Origin: Niastella soli
GTDB taxonomy: Bacteria > Bacteroidota > Bacteroidia > Chitinophagales > Chitinophagaceae
Length of the DNA stretch: 64,000 bases
Assembly: GCF_017742245.1 (NCBI RefSeq)
Contig: NZ_JAGHKO010000005.1
Location: 558,001 to 622,000 of the forward strand
Direction of reading: 5' to 3'
The position numbers and the translations under genes are program-made. How positions within the stretch are numbered: position 1 is the first letter of the stretch; each line of letters starts with the position of its first letter. Of this stretch, positions 35,596-45,437 are shown piece by piece. The notes beneath the pieces were generated by a model. The model did no database searches and was not told where the DNA came from. It saw only the letters and a list, made by a program, of their open reading frames with translations.

Positions 35596-38190
35596 TTATT
35601 GTCTCTTCAATATCTTGATCAATTGTCTTTTTCCGCCCTGTTCAATCTGCACCGTATATGATCCCTGTACCAACCGCTGTCCTATAGTTGTTTTGTTCAG
35701 CCCATTCCCTTTTTCAACCAGCCTTCCCAGTTGATCATAAATGAAATACCTGAAATCGCCAATGGCGTTTATATTAAAAACATGATTGCTGGGGTTGGGT
35801 GAAATGCTGATGACATTCGGCTGGCCGGTGGTGGACAGGGTAGTAACAGTTCGTGCAACTGCTGCGCAGCTTACGCCTGTTACTGAAGAAGGTCCCTGTA
35901 CACTTATGTTATCGATATTGGCCAGTCCGGCGCTGCTGGTGGCTTGCAATCTTATGGTAGTTGTACCGGTATTCAAACTTACAATGGACTGTGAATTTGT
36001 CCAGGTCGTATAATCGGTAGTTGCCGGGAAGCTGATGGATGACACAACGGTACTGCCATTGATCAGCAGACTGGCTGGGCGGTCGCTGCCGCTGCCATTT
36101 GAATAGCGCCACGAAATGGTATAGCTGCCGGCGGTGGGCACTGAGATACTCCAGTTAATGCCGCTGCCAGTAGCATTACTGGTATTACAAAAGCCTGTAC
36201 CGGTATAGCCGGCATTGTTGTTGTCGATGGTGCCATCAACACTGCAAAAACCGGTAGCGCTTTCCTGAATGGTTACGGTTGAACCGCTGCTGCTGCCAGG
36301 GAAATATATATTAGGTACAGGGGGAGCACTCATATCGCCACCCAAATAAAACCCCGGATGCGGTGGCTGGTTGTATGCCGAGTTTTGCCAGGCGATGGCC
36401 ACCCGGTATTGCGGATCATGCATTAATGTATAAATGCGATTGGATGCAGTAATGGTAGTGGTGAATATGCGCAGGGCGCTGTTGTCGGATGTTCTTAAGA
36501 TCACTTCTTCGCGCCAGTCGCCCAGGATATCGCCCGATAAACAGGGGGTTGCTTTTGTACTATTGTTGGAAGCGCAACCGGTAGCCGTTAACAGGGTACT
36601 GGTACTGCTGCTGCTGTAATTCCATTTGCTGATGGTAATGTTATCGAGCAGTTCGCGTTGCAGATCGGCATCCCACCAAACCCCAAAGTTCATAGATGGT
36701 TTGGTGGTACCAATGTCAACCCCGGTACAGGTGTACAGATTACCACGGGCAGCCCACATTTCATACCCTTTATAACGGGGATCAATGTCTGCGGCCATGG
36801 CACGGCCTACATCGGCAGAAGCTTCGGCCACCGTAAAAATGCGGGCGCCGGTACGCGCATCAACCAGGGCGGCGCCTACCTGTCCATTACTGCCGGGCGA
36901 TTCATAACACTGCCATATTTCCAATCCGGCGCGGTCGGGGTTCATGTCGCTCATATGCATGGCATCGCCATGGCCCATAGCATTGGCCCAAAAGCCGGTC
37001 CCATTGTCGTTAACGGCACTGGAGCCATTGAATACTTCATCTTTACCATCGCCATCGGCATCGCCAACCGTCATCTGGTGGTTGCCCTGGCCTGCATACG
37101 AACTGTTGCCAGAGTTATTACTGTCAAAATTCCAGCGTTGGGTAAGCTGGCCATTGCGCCAGTCCCAGGCCACGCGCACCAGGCGGGTATAATAGCCACG
37201 GCCAAACACCATACTGGGCCGTTGCCCGTCGAGGTAGGCTACGGCAGCGATAAAGCGGTCAACCCGGTTGCCATAGCTGTCGCCCCAGCTCGAGACGGTA
37301 CCACGAGCCGGTAAATAATTGGTAGTGGCCATAGCGGCGCCGGTTTGTCCATTGAATACAGTCAGGTATTCCGGCCCATCCAGCACATAGCCGCTGGAGT
37401 TGCGGTAATCAGCGCTGGAGCTGCCGATAGTAGTGCCTGCGCCATCAACAGTGCCATCGGCCGTTTTACAGGCCATTTCCGCTTTGCCATCACCATCAAA
37501 ATCATATACCAGGAATTGAGTGTAATGGGCGCCGGCGCGAATATTTCTACCCAGGTTAATACGCCACATCCGGGTGCCATTGGTTTGGTAGGCGTCGAGG
37601 TACACATTGCCGGTATAACCCGATTGGGAATTGTCCTTCGAATTGGATGGGTCCCATTTTACAATGAATTCATAATCGCCGTCACCGTCAAGATCGCCCA
37701 CACTGCAGTCGTTGGCATTGTACGTGTACGCCACACCGTCGGGCGTGGTGCCGCCGGCCGGGATCTGCAGCGGGATGTTCAGGTAGTTTTGCGACCATAC
37801 ACTGGCAGCTTCTGAAGCGGCCTGTTCCACCCCGTTTATTACCGGGCGTACGGTGTAGGCACTGTTGGTAGAAATGTTGTCTACATAGTTGGTAGAATTG
37901 GTAATGGGGGTAGCATTCAACAGGGTGGAATTGCGGTATACATTGAATCCTATACCGGATGGGTCATTGCCGAATAACCGCCAGCCAATATATACCTGGC
38001 TGGTGCTGGTGCGTACGGCAACCACACCCCGGTTCAATTGTTCCATTTGTTTTTGTGCCAGTAACTGCACCGGAACAAGGAACAACAATAAAGAAATGGA
38101 AAATAAACAACTGGTGGTTGTTGTGGAAAGGTGGTGGCGAAAAGGGCGTAACAATCCCTTGCTCGCAGGATAAGTAAATGCGAACTTCAT
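35596..38190 (-). CDS. Rhamnogalacturonan lyase, PL11, with CBM and T9SS sorting domain
   Basis: This 864-residue secreted lyase cuts the rhamnogalacturonan I backbone of pectin. It has a signal region (to about residue 46, ending LLAQ), an N-terminal fibronectin-like part (about 50-130; RTSTSQVYIGWRLFGND), a PL11 eight-bladed propeller with calcium loops such as GDLDGDGDYE, YDFDGDGKAE and GDADGDGKDEV (about 140-640), a CBM6/35-like domain (about 650-780; SISVPTAGSYTISWRYSNGS) and a C-terminal T9SS type A sorting domain (about 793-864; ISPNPSNHVFNINAIGDF). It would be released or held at the cell surface by the type IX system. It has no SusCD partner nearby. Confidence 0.93.
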   Translation of the reverse strand: MKFAFTYPASKGLLRPFRHHLSTTTTSCLFSISLLLFLVPVQLLAQKQMEQLNRGVVAVRTSTSQVYIGWRLFGNDPSGIGFNVYRNSTLLNATPITNSTNYVDNISTNSAYTVRPVINGVEQAASEAASVWSQNYLNIPLQIPAGGTTPDGVAYTYNANDCSVGDLDGDGDYEFIVKWDPSNSKDNSQSGYTGNVYLDAYQTNGTRMWRINLGRNIRAGAHYTQFLVYDFDGDGKAEMACKTADGTVDGAGTTIGSSSADYRNSSGYVLDGPEYLTVFNGQTGAAMATTNYLPARGTVSSWGDSYGNRVDRFIAAVAYLDGQRPSMVFGRGYYTRLVRVAWDWRNGQLTQRWNFDSNNSGNSSYAGQGNHQMTVGDADGDGKDEVFNGSSAVNDNGTGFWANAMGHGDAMHMSDMNPDRAGLEIWQCYESPGSNGQVGAALVDARTGARIFTVAEASADVGRAMAADIDPRYKGYEMWAARGNLYTCTGVDIGTTKPSMNFGVWWDADLQRELLDNITISKWNYSSSSTSTLLTATGCASNNSTKATPCLSGDILGDWREEVILRTSDNSALRIFTTTITASNRIYTLMHDPQYRVAIAWQNSAYNQPPHPGFYLGGDMSAPPVPNIYFPGSSSGSTVTIQESATGFCSVDGTIDNNNAGYTGTGFCNTSNATGSGINWSISVPTAGSYTISWRYSNGSGSDRPASLLINGSTVVSSISFPATTDYTTWTNSQSIVSLNTGTTTIRLQATSSAGLANIDNISVQGPSSVTGVSCAAVARTVTTLSTTGQPNVISISPNPSNHVFNINAIGDFRYFIYDQLGRLVEKGNGLNKTTIGQRLVQGSYTVQIEQGGKRQLIKILKRQ

Positions 38191-38405
38191 ATGGCTGTTT
38201 TTTAGTTAGAAAATCACTGGAATGGTCTTTTCCAACTGGTTGGGTTGCTGGCAATCGTTGTTAAGATCGGGGAGAGTACGGAGATTGTACGGATAGTGTA
38301 GGAAGTTAGTTGTAGAATGCGGCAAAACCATCCTGATCTGTTCTGTGGATAAACGCGCTCCGGATGATTTTAAAATACTTTAATACATAGTAGCTTTAAC
38401 ATATT

Positions 38406-38413
38406 TACTTTTG
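38406..38413 (+). promoter_or_regulatory. Possible Bacteroidota -7 box
   Basis: TACTTTTG (TAnnTTTG) 13 bp before the ATG at 38427, implying a very short leader. Confidence 0.3.
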
Positions 38414-38426
38414 CAAACAAAACTAC

Positions 38427-39686
38427 ATGCGCATATTTATTGCAATATTAATTATGTTCTTTCCGGCATGGCTGGTAGCCCAGGTAGATATTACCCAGCA
38501 TACGATCCCAGGCCGTAGTAACAGTAAAAAGCAACAGGAAAAGCCGTATGTGATCCTGATCTCTGTGGATGGCTTGCGCTACGACCTGGTTGATAAATAC
38601 CACGCCACTCATTTGCAACAACTGCGTAGTAAGGGGGTAGCGGCAAAGTCTATGATCCCTTCGTACCCTTCGCTTACGTTTCCCAATCATTATACACTGG
38701 TAACCGGTTTGTATCCTGCTCATCACGGACTGGTGGATAATACTTTTTACGATAAAAAAAGGAACGAGACCTATCGCCTTGGAAACCGGAAGGCAGTAGA
38801 AGACAGCAGCTGGTATAACGGCACGCCCCTTTGGGTGCTGGCTGAACAACAACAAATGGTAACGGCCAGCTTTTACTGGGTAGGTTCTGAAACAGCGGTG
38901 AAAGGAGTGCGACCTACCTATTATTACCGGTATAACGATTCCATTGATATCGACAGCCGTATTCAACAGGTAAAAAACTGGTTACAGCTGCCCGAAGATA
39001 AACGGCCACATCTTATTACCTTTTATTTACCGCAGGTAGATCATGAAGAACACATGTTCGGCCCCGAGTCGAAACAGGCAGAAGAAGCGGTACAGTTTGT
39101 TGATGAGAGCATTCATAAAATGGTGCGCATGACCGATTCGCTGAAACTGCCCATCAATTATATTTTATTAAGTGACCATGGCATGATTGCGGCAGACACG
39201 GTCCACCAGTTGCCCATGCCTTCGGCTATTGATACCACAAAATTCAAAGTGCCCGATGGGGATGTTTTAGTGCACCTGTATGCCAATGATACCAGCTTTG
39301 TACAATCCACTTACCAGGCTTTGAAAAAGGAGGCGGTGGATTATGACGTGTACCTGGCCAATGAAATACCGGCTCGCTGGCACTACAGCGCTAAAGACGA
39401 TCATTATCAACGTATCGGCGATATGATCCTGGTGCCGCATGCGCCCAAATCGTTTAATTTCCGGCGCAGGCGAAGCCTGCTGGGTAAACACGGTTTCGAT
39501 AATGCCCTGCCTGAAATGCAGGCTACGTTCTATGCCTGGGGACCAGCGTTCAAAAAGCAATTAAATATCCCGGCTTTTGAGAACGTACATGTGTATCCGT
39601 TGGTGGCGAAGATCCTTGGATTGACTATTACTGATAAAATTGATGGATCTTTGAATGTACTAAGACCTGTGTTGAAGGGGAAGTAG
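38427..39686 (+). CDS. Alkaline phosphatase superfamily nucleotide pyrophosphatase/phosphodiesterase (ENPP type)
   Basis: This is a 419-residue exported enzyme. It has a signal peptide (MRIFIAILIMFFPAWLVAQ), metal and nucleophile motifs ILISVDGLRYD (first Asp) and PSLTFPNHYTLVTGLYPAHHG (Thr nucleophile, then GLYPxxHG), LPQVDHEEHMFGP (metal Asp and His), LLSDHGMI (Asp-His) and a final His in GKHGFDNALPEM. This set is typical of ectonucleotide pyrophosphatase/phosphodiesterases that split nucleotide diphosphate or phosphodiester bonds. It is monocistronic; a repeat element follows. Confidence 0.94.
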   Translation: MRIFIAILIMFFPAWLVAQVDITQHTIPGRSNSKKQQEKPYVILISVDGLRYDLVDKYHATHLQQLRSKGVAAKSMIPSYPSLTFPNHYTLVTGLYPAHHGLVDNTFYDKKRNETYRLGNRKAVEDSSWYNGTPLWVLAEQQQMVTASFYWVGSETAVKGVRPTYYYRYNDSIDIDSRIQQVKNWLQLPEDKRPHLITFYLPQVDHEEHMFGPESKQAEEAVQFVDESIHKMVRMTDSLKLPINYILLSDHGMIAADTVHQLPMPSAIDTTKFKVPDGDVLVHLYANDTSFVQSTYQALKKEAVDYDVYLANEIPARWHYSAKDDHYQRIGDMILVPHAPKSFNFRRRRSLLGKHGFDNALPEMQATFYAWGPAFKKQLNIPAFENVHVYPLVAKILGLTITDKIDGSLNVLRPVLKGK

Positions 39687-39950
39687 GGGGAGGAAGTTGA
39701 TCAGTTGACCAGTTGACCAGGAATGCAGAGCCTGCCCCGCCTTGCGGGGTTGATAGAGGTGACTGGGTTGATGGGGGTGATAAGGGAAGAAGGGATTTGA
39801 AAATTGAAGGATGTGAGCCGAAGGTGAACAAGTGAAAGGTGAATGGTTAGTGGTGAGTAAGCTCGCGAAAATGGGAGACGTCCGAAAATCGGAAACCCTC
39901 TCACAACTGACCACTCACAACTCACGATTAATATCACAAAAGTCAAAATC
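39687..39950. repeat. Short-unit repeat element with a 50 bp block also found at 60217
   Basis: The left arm has GTTGACCAGTTGACCAGG, then AGAGCCTGCCCCGCC and CTTGCGGGG, then GGTGACTGGGTTGATGG units (39691-39790). The right arm has CACAACTGACCACTCACAAC (39902-39921). Nearly the same 50 bp stretch recurs at about 60217-60268. The frame reading through it gives a false N-terminal extension of the next gene. Confidence 0.8.
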
Positions 39951-39951
39951 T

Positions 39952-41220
39952 ATGCAACAAGCAATTATAATAATAGGAGCAGGGGCCGCAGGCTTGATGG
40001 CTGCTCGTAAGTTATCCGCGGCCGGTCATCAGGTTACCGTGTTGGAAGCGAATGACCGCATTGGCGGAAGAATTCATACCATTCAGCCAACCGGTTTTAT
40101 AAAACCCATAGAAGAAGGGGCGGAGTTTATGCATGGTAAACTACCCATTACCATGCAACTGTTGAAAGAAGCAAGCATGTCCTATCAACCGGTTGGGGGC
40201 AACATGGTACGCGTAAAAAATGGAGAATGGTCGACCCAGGACGAATTTATTGCTGGTTGGGATGAATTGATGGACCGCATGGCCGCGCTGAAAACCGATA
40301 TGACCCTGACCGATTTTCTGCAGCAATATTTCAGTGACGAAAAGTATACCCTGTTGCGGCAATCGGCACAACGTTTTGCCGAAGGGTTCGATGTGGCCGA
40401 GCCCAGTGAGGTGAGTGTATTTGGCTTGCGCGATGAATGGAGTCATGAAGAGGAAGAACAATTCCGCATACCCGGTGGCTATACACAGTTGATGGAATAC
40501 CTGCAAAAAGCCAGTAGGGCAGATGGCTGTATCATTCATACGTCCAGCCCGGTAAAAACCATTCGCTGGCAACCTCACCAGGTGGAGGCTGTAACTGCGG
40601 ATGGAAAGGTATTCACAGCAAAAAAAGTCATCATTACGGTTCCGCTGGGCGTATTGCAAGCCGCGCCACAACACGTTACTGCTATTGCTTTTGAACCGGC
40701 CATCACGGCGCAAATGCAGGCTGTACAGCAAATAGGGTATGGGGCGGTTGTAAAAGTGATCATCCAGTTTTCTGAACGCTTCTGGTTGCGGTATAAACAG
40801 GATATCGGTTTTATCTTAAGTGAAGAAGCTATCCGAACCTGGTGGACGCACTTGCCCGATACCGATGCTGTCCTCACCGGCTGGCTCGGCGGACCCAAAG
40901 CCGCACGCTTTACACAGTCTACTGATGATGCCATTTTGCAGGAAGCTTTACAGTCACTGGCGAATATCTTTACCATGCCTGTTGATGAAATAAGCGCACT
41001 GGTGACAGCATCGCATATAGCGAAGTGGCAGATCAATCCGGGTAGTTTAGGCGCATATAGTTATAATAAATTATTTACTACTGATGCGCGTGCGTTATTA
41101 AATGAACCTGTTCAGGATACTTTATACTTCGCGGGCGAAGGATTATATGCTGGAATAAATGGAGGAACAGTGGAAGCCGCTTTACAATCTGGGGTAGATG
41201 TTGTTAAGCTGATTGTTTAA
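39952..41220 (+). CDS. Flavin-dependent amine oxidase family protein
   Basis: This 422-residue cytoplasmic flavoprotein has an N-terminal FAD-binding Rossmann motif (IIIIGAGAAGLMAARKLSAA, then VLEANDRIGGRI), a substrate domain, and a C-terminal FAD contact (TLYFAGEGLYAGINGGTVEA). The pattern is that of flavin monoamine oxidases and related desaturases; the substrate is unknown. The start is ATG 39952 (MQQAIIIIGAG); the longer frame from 39832 translates the repeat array upstream. Confidence 0.92.
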   Translation: MQQAIIIIGAGAAGLMAARKLSAAGHQVTVLEANDRIGGRIHTIQPTGFIKPIEEGAEFMHGKLPITMQLLKEASMSYQPVGGNMVRVKNGEWSTQDEFIAGWDELMDRMAALKTDMTLTDFLQQYFSDEKYTLLRQSAQRFAEGFDVAEPSEVSVFGLRDEWSHEEEEQFRIPGGYTQLMEYLQKASRADGCIIHTSSPVKTIRWQPHQVEAVTADGKVFTAKKVIITVPLGVLQAAPQHVTAIAFEPAITAQMQAVQQIGYGAVVKVIIQFSERFWLRYKQDIGFILSEEAIRTWWTHLPDTDAVLTGWLGGPKAARFTQSTDDAILQEALQSLANIFTMPVDEISALVTASHIAKWQINPGSLGAYSYNKLFTTDARALLNEPVQDTLYFAGEGLYAGINGGTVEAALQSGVDVVKLIV

Positions 41221-41934
41221 AGTGAATAGTAAAATTACTAGCTAAACCAAAAAATCCATTATCCTTTGTAGTTGTTTGGCTATTAAATAACAAGTGGCAG
41301 CATTTTTGTTATACAGTGGTCGACTAATTGTTACCTATGAAGAAGATTGGTGAGGCAACCATTCTGATAGTAGCGGATGTTTTCCCTTATGTACCATTTC
41401 CCATCCGTTCTTTAATTTTATTCTGTAGCAGATCTATCGTAAATGAAGAACAATCTTCTTTTAAGAAGAGCTATTCCTGGAATAGTATCTTCTGTAGTCA
41501 CTTCTTGTTTGAATATCCCCCTTTAGAACAAAAAGCAGGTATTGTTTATAGCCATGTCGGTATTAAAATGAATATCGCTTAAAGTCTTTTGTTTAATCCA
41601 TACTCCTTACCTCGGGCGTAGCAGTCGGTAAAGAGTCGGCAAACCGGCTTGCTACGTCCATATGTTTAATTGTATTATTTACATTAAACAGGATTGTCTT
41701 TTTATTGATATTACCCTTTAGCTACAAACAGCAAACGCAGGGAGGGCTGTCCTCACTGCGTCCTGAGCGCCTCGCTCACTGCGCCTTCGCGAAGCTTCAG
41801 CGAAGCAAGGCGAAGCCTTGGCGAAAGTGAGGAGTCGAAGGATGCAAAGTCCAGTAATGCTATTTCGAAGGACGCAAAATCGAAGAATGTGAAATCGAAG
41901 GGTGCAATCCGTAGACTGAGTATAATTGAATCAT
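41221..41934. other. Gap with 15 bp tandem repeats and no convincing gene
   Basis: This 714 bp stretch begins with AT-rich sequence, continues with CGAAG-rich imperfect hairpins (41745-41830) and holds five 15 bp units (41835-41909). The 84-codon frame at 41328-41582 has no family features. Confidence 0.5.
41835..41909. repeat. Five tandem 15 bp units (TCGAAGGATGCAAAG type)
   Basis: Units start at 41835, 41850, 41865, 41880 and 41895. The first, third, fourth and fifth share TCGAAG then TG/CG and CAAA; the second is diverged. The flank (41790-41830) has further CGAAGC words that can fold. Confidence 0.8.
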
Positions 41935-42087
41935 TTATTTACTTAAAAAGCCATCGATGCCTATATAAATACAGGAGGCCACAAAGGTGGTGATCAAAAA
42001 CACCACAAAGGTGACCAATGCAACATGTTCCGAATTTCGATATATGTCATTACTACTACTGCTGCTGTTTGAATTTGCCGGTTTCAT
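41935..42087 (-). CDS. Small Ser-rich single-pass membrane protein
   Basis: A 50-residue frame from ATG 42087: a polar N-terminus with a serine run (MKPANSNSSSSSNDIYRNS), one membrane segment (VALVTFVVFLITTFVASCIY) and a short tail (IGIDGFLSK). The strong membrane segment after a polar segment suggests a real small protein. The frame is open to 42126, but the extra residues look non-coding. Function unknown. Confidence 0.5.
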   Translation of the reverse strand: MKPANSNSSSSSNDIYRNSEHVALVTFVVFLITTFVASCIYIGIDGFLSK

Positions 42088-43130
42088 AGTTAAATGTTTA
42101 TTACATACATTTAAAAAAGATGCCACCGGCTAAGTTCTATTGAACATCAATGTTTTAGTAAAATAAAGTGGGGAAAAGTATTGTTAAATCCGGGGAAGGG
42201 AAGACACAGTTTTATAGGCAATAGCCATTGTCAGTTGTAAGTTGTCAGTTGTGAGTAGGTTTCCGATCTTTCCTGCGAGTTCACTAACAATTCACAAATA
42301 CATACTGTCCGCCAGTTGGCGATTAGCAAGCAACCCGCTTTCGCAGCCAGGCGGATGCCAAAGCCTTGTTTTGCCCACCGAAGCCTTGCTGCCCGAGGCT
42401 ATCGCAGCTGAAGAGCCTGGGGAGGGCAGTGGCTGCCACACTCCGTCGGACAAGCCTACAGTTTTCAACCTCCTACGTGCTACTTACTGCATTTATCTGA
42501 CCAACAACAGGTTAACTGGCAAACCTGCTATCTTCTGTATTCCTACCGCGTCAACTGGCAGTACTTTTACCTATAAACTCCTACCTCTTACTTCCTGTCT
42601 CAACCCTATCAACTCCGTCACCCCATATCAACTTCCTCCTCCCCGACACGTCTGGGACTGGTTAACGGACCAACTTGATCAACTTTCTTTAATCGAAAGC
42701 TATCGTCCTTGAATTCAATAACTTAATAACATAAGAAGCTGTCCCTTCAGCCACTAAAAGCTGAAGCGAATTACTGGAAACCCAGTAACCACAATCCCAA
42801 ACTAAGAACAGTAAACAGGGAACCGTATACTGTAAACTCTTTACTGGAAACAGAACAAGGAACTGTATCTATGAGCTTTAACTCAATAGCTTACTAACCC
42901 AATAGCCTGGAATTTGAGCCAGGAAAGGAATTCAAAGCTTTAAACAGTAAACAGTAAACAATGAACTGTCAACAGTGAACTGTGAACAGTACACAGTGAG
43001 CCCGTTGCCAACTGAACTCCAGTTACAACAATAAAAACGATCAACTAAAGGTTTAGCTAACATAACATACCTGTTGCCCCCGGCTATCGCGGGACCAGGC
43101 TTTGAGGGAATGCAGAAACCAGGTTGCGGC
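42088..43130. repeat. Longest composite repeat element in the window
   Basis: A 1 kb stretch without genes. From left to right: GTCAGTTGTAAGTTGTCAG heptamers (about 42230-42257); CTTACTTCCTGTCTCAACCC and ATCAACT units (about 42470-42700); AATAACTTAATAAC octamers (42717-42730); GTAAACTCTTTACTGGAAAC-like units (42790-42880); and heptamers of the AACAGTA/AACTGTG type (42940-43000). Small hairpins with CGAGGC/GCCTGG words occur at 42390-42425. The 156-codon frame inside translates repeats only. Confidence 0.75.
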
Positions 43131-43400
43131 CTAAATGCTACGCAATTCTTCCTCTATCAGATCATGGAATGTGTTCTCCTTATCCATAATCCAATTGGGC
43201 AATTGTTGCGGCAGTATTTTCCAGTTTTCTTGTTCTTTTTGCATACGAAACAGGAGCCGGTTCCCCCTGTCATCGCTTACATCTACTGTAAATAATCCTT
43301 CATTGGAGCCACCCAATTTTCTGAAGTTAAATTCCTTCAACCGTCCATTCACTTTCACCAACTTGGTGAAGTGGATATTTCTCTTTACTTCAATTCGCAT
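43131..43400 (-). CDS. Small conserved-looking protein of unknown function
   Basis: An 89-residue frame from ATG 43400 with normal protein composition: MRIEVKRNIHFTKLVKV, RLKEFNFRKLGGSNEG, FTVDVSDDRGNRLLFRMQKE and a C-terminal helix FHDLIEEELRSI. It looks like a small mixed alpha/beta cytoplasmic domain. I cannot name a family. The frame extends to 43442, but the added residues are hydrophobic and less likely. Confidence 0.65.
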   Translation of the reverse strand: MRIEVKRNIHFTKLVKVNGRLKEFNFRKLGGSNEGLFTVDVSDDRGNRLLFRMQKEQENWKILPQQLPNWIMDKENTFHDLIEEELRSI

Positions 43401-43745
43401 AGTCCAAAGTATGTAACAAGTGAAACACAAAGTTATGAGCAATTCTCATGCTACAATTATAAAAAAACACTAATTAATTTAAATTTTATCGGCTACACAC
43501 CGCTGCCCGTCTGCATTTTACACAGTATACATTTTTTTTGATCATCGACAAGCGGAAATTATGTCACCTTATTTTACTGTATACTTTTTTTCTCACTGTG
43601 ATAAAACGGTTTAAGAATTCAGTTAGTAAGTTGTTTGGTCCATCACTTCATAAGTAAAATACTTACTCCCGAAAATTTGAACAACCCGCGTGAACTTTCT
43701 GCTGCTTATAGTGTATCGGCTACCGATTGCAGCACCCTACTAAAC
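43401..43745. other. Promoter-side gap of the small gene, no feature seen
   Basis: This 345 bp AT-rich gap between two minus-strand genes carries no array and no clear hairpin. It should hold the promoter of the 43131-43400 gene and the 3' end signals of the L,D-transpeptidase gene. Confidence 0.4.
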
Positions 43746-45383
43746 TTATTGAAATAACATTCTTGTTATTTTCTTATCATGCCCATACACGTCCTCTCTA
43801 AAGTTCAAGCGGCCTTCGTCATCTACCCAGGCGGTATAATAGGTGATGAACACTTCGGCCTTATCTTTTAGCCTTACCACTTTCTGTTCTTTGGCATTCA
43901 TTGCCTCGGTTATTTTTGTCACGTCCCAGTCAGGATCGTTGCGCAAAAGGTATTCAGCCATTTTCTGGGCATCTGCCAGGCGGATACAGCCATGGCTGAA
44001 GGCTCTTTTTGACTGGTTGAATAAGCTTTTGGCCGGGGTATCGTGCAGATAAATATCAAAACTGTTGGGAAACAGGAACTTTACCTTGCCTAATGCGTTT
44101 TTATCTCCAGGAAGCTGACGGATATCAGGAATTCCATCGCCGTCTTTATCGCCCTGATCTTCCATCTCATTCTCCGTCAGGTAGTTTTTATTTTTTTCGA
44201 TCTCGGGTAATATTTCATTGGTAACTATCCGCGGCGGGATATTCCAGTAGGGGGCAAATACAACCTGGTTTAGGGTGCCGGTAAACTGGGTGGTGCTGTG
44301 CCCGTCTTTTCCCACCACTACATTCATATCAAATTCCTTTTTCCCATTTTCAAATAAGTGTAAAATGAATTCCGGAATGTTTATGATAATAAGGGTGCCA
44401 TTGGGCTGGGATGGCATCCAGCGCATACGGCCCATATTGATCAGGATCTGCTCAATACGGTTGCGCAGCGGTACGTTCATTTCGGCGATCAGCTCTTTGC
44501 TTAACGTGCCGGTACCCTTAAAGCCAAAACGCTCCTGTATATGCGATATGCCTTCTGCCAGGTTATCATTGAATACGTCGGAGGTGTCGTTCCCGGCCAG
44601 GTCGCCGGTCATTTGCAGATACTGCTTTATTAGTGGAACGTGCGGTGATGATTTACCTTTCTTTAATGATTTTGCCTCTACAGGGATCGCAGGCAGGGTG
44701 CCCCGTTTATTCAGGTCGAAATATTTCTGCAGCTGCTCCTTTAATGATTTGTAATTGGCATTGATATCTTCGAAATATTTATTGTCTTTATGCTTTTTTG
44801 AAAGCAGGGAATCAGCCAGTTGAATGGGATCGGCTTTTTTAAAGGGAACGAACCGCTCCAGCTCTTTGCGTTTTACATACCCCTTCTCGAATTTTTTAGC
44901 AGCATATTTAAGCAGGGTATGGGTAAGCTGTAATTCGGTTTGGCGCATGTTCTTGTCACTGGCGTTTACCGTAAAACTATCGGCCAACAGGCGGTTCATT
45001 CGTTTTTCAAGCGTTTTATTAGCCAGTGTTGTGTCGCCGGTGTAAGTAAGGTAATGTTCCAAAAGGTTCCAGAATCCCTGGGCCTCTTCGGTAAACCCAT
45101 CACTGGTAAACCAGGCATATTGATAATTACGGGCATTGTAAAAGCTAAGCATACGGTTGGCAAGTGAATCGGCCACCTGATGACGGGCTATAAAATCAGC
45201 CAGGGAGGCGCTGTCTAAAAACAGGTCAGCATAAGAATTGTCTTTTGTAATGCTGTAATCGCGGGTAGAAATATTCCTGGGGGCATTGGACCCTCCACTT
45301 TCTTCATTTTTGTTCTTATCTCCATTATCTGCACAGCCGGATAATATAAGGGTAACGAGTATTAAATAGAAGAGGTGTTTCAT
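43746..45383 (-). CDS. L,D-transpeptidase lipoprotein (YcbB/YkuD type)
   Basis: This 545-residue murein-linking enzyme has a lipoprotein signal (MKHLFYLILVTLILSGC, lipobox LILSGC), a large N-domain (about 35-230), a peptidoglycan-binding domain (about 235-310; PLIKQYLQMTGDLAG and ISHIQERFGFKGTG) and a YkuD catalytic domain (about 335-520) with the active-site pattern FSHGCIRL. The layout equals E. coli LdtD (YcbB), which makes 3-3 cross-links. It is a single-gene unit. Confidence 0.93.
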   Translation of the reverse strand: MKHLFYLILVTLILSGCADNGDKNKNEESGGSNAPRNISTRDYSITKDNSYADLFLDSASLADFIARHQVADSLANRMLSFYNARNYQYAWFTSDGFTEEAQGFWNLLEHYLTYTGDTTLANKTLEKRMNRLLADSFTVNASDKNMRQTELQLTHTLLKYAAKKFEKGYVKRKELERFVPFKKADPIQLADSLLSKKHKDNKYFEDINANYKSLKEQLQKYFDLNKRGTLPAIPVEAKSLKKGKSSPHVPLIKQYLQMTGDLAGNDTSDVFNDNLAEGISHIQERFGFKGTGTLSKELIAEMNVPLRNRIEQILINMGRMRWMPSQPNGTLIIINIPEFILHLFENGKKEFDMNVVVGKDGHSTTQFTGTLNQVVFAPYWNIPPRIVTNEILPEIEKNKNYLTENEMEDQGDKDGDGIPDIRQLPGDKNALGKVKFLFPNSFDIYLHDTPAKSLFNQSKRAFSHGCIRLADAQKMAEYLLRNDPDWDVTKITEAMNAKEQKVVRLKDKAEVFITYYTAWVDDEGRLNFREDVYGHDKKITRMLFQ

Positions 45384-45437
45384 AGATCATGATAAATGAA
45401 ATTTTATACCATCGGAAAATTGGGCACTTCTTTTCTA

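Noticed and set aside
36658-37815. Plus-strand frames of 218 and 156 codons opposite the PL11 lyase gene
   Set aside because: Antisense to a strongly recognised gene; no family features.
41328-41582. 84-codon plus-strand frame
   Set aside because: No family features, no signal, no neighbours in register; likely chance in AT-rich DNA.
42242-42712. 156-codon plus-strand frame
   Set aside because: It translates the repeat element; residues reflect the repeat words and no domain is present.
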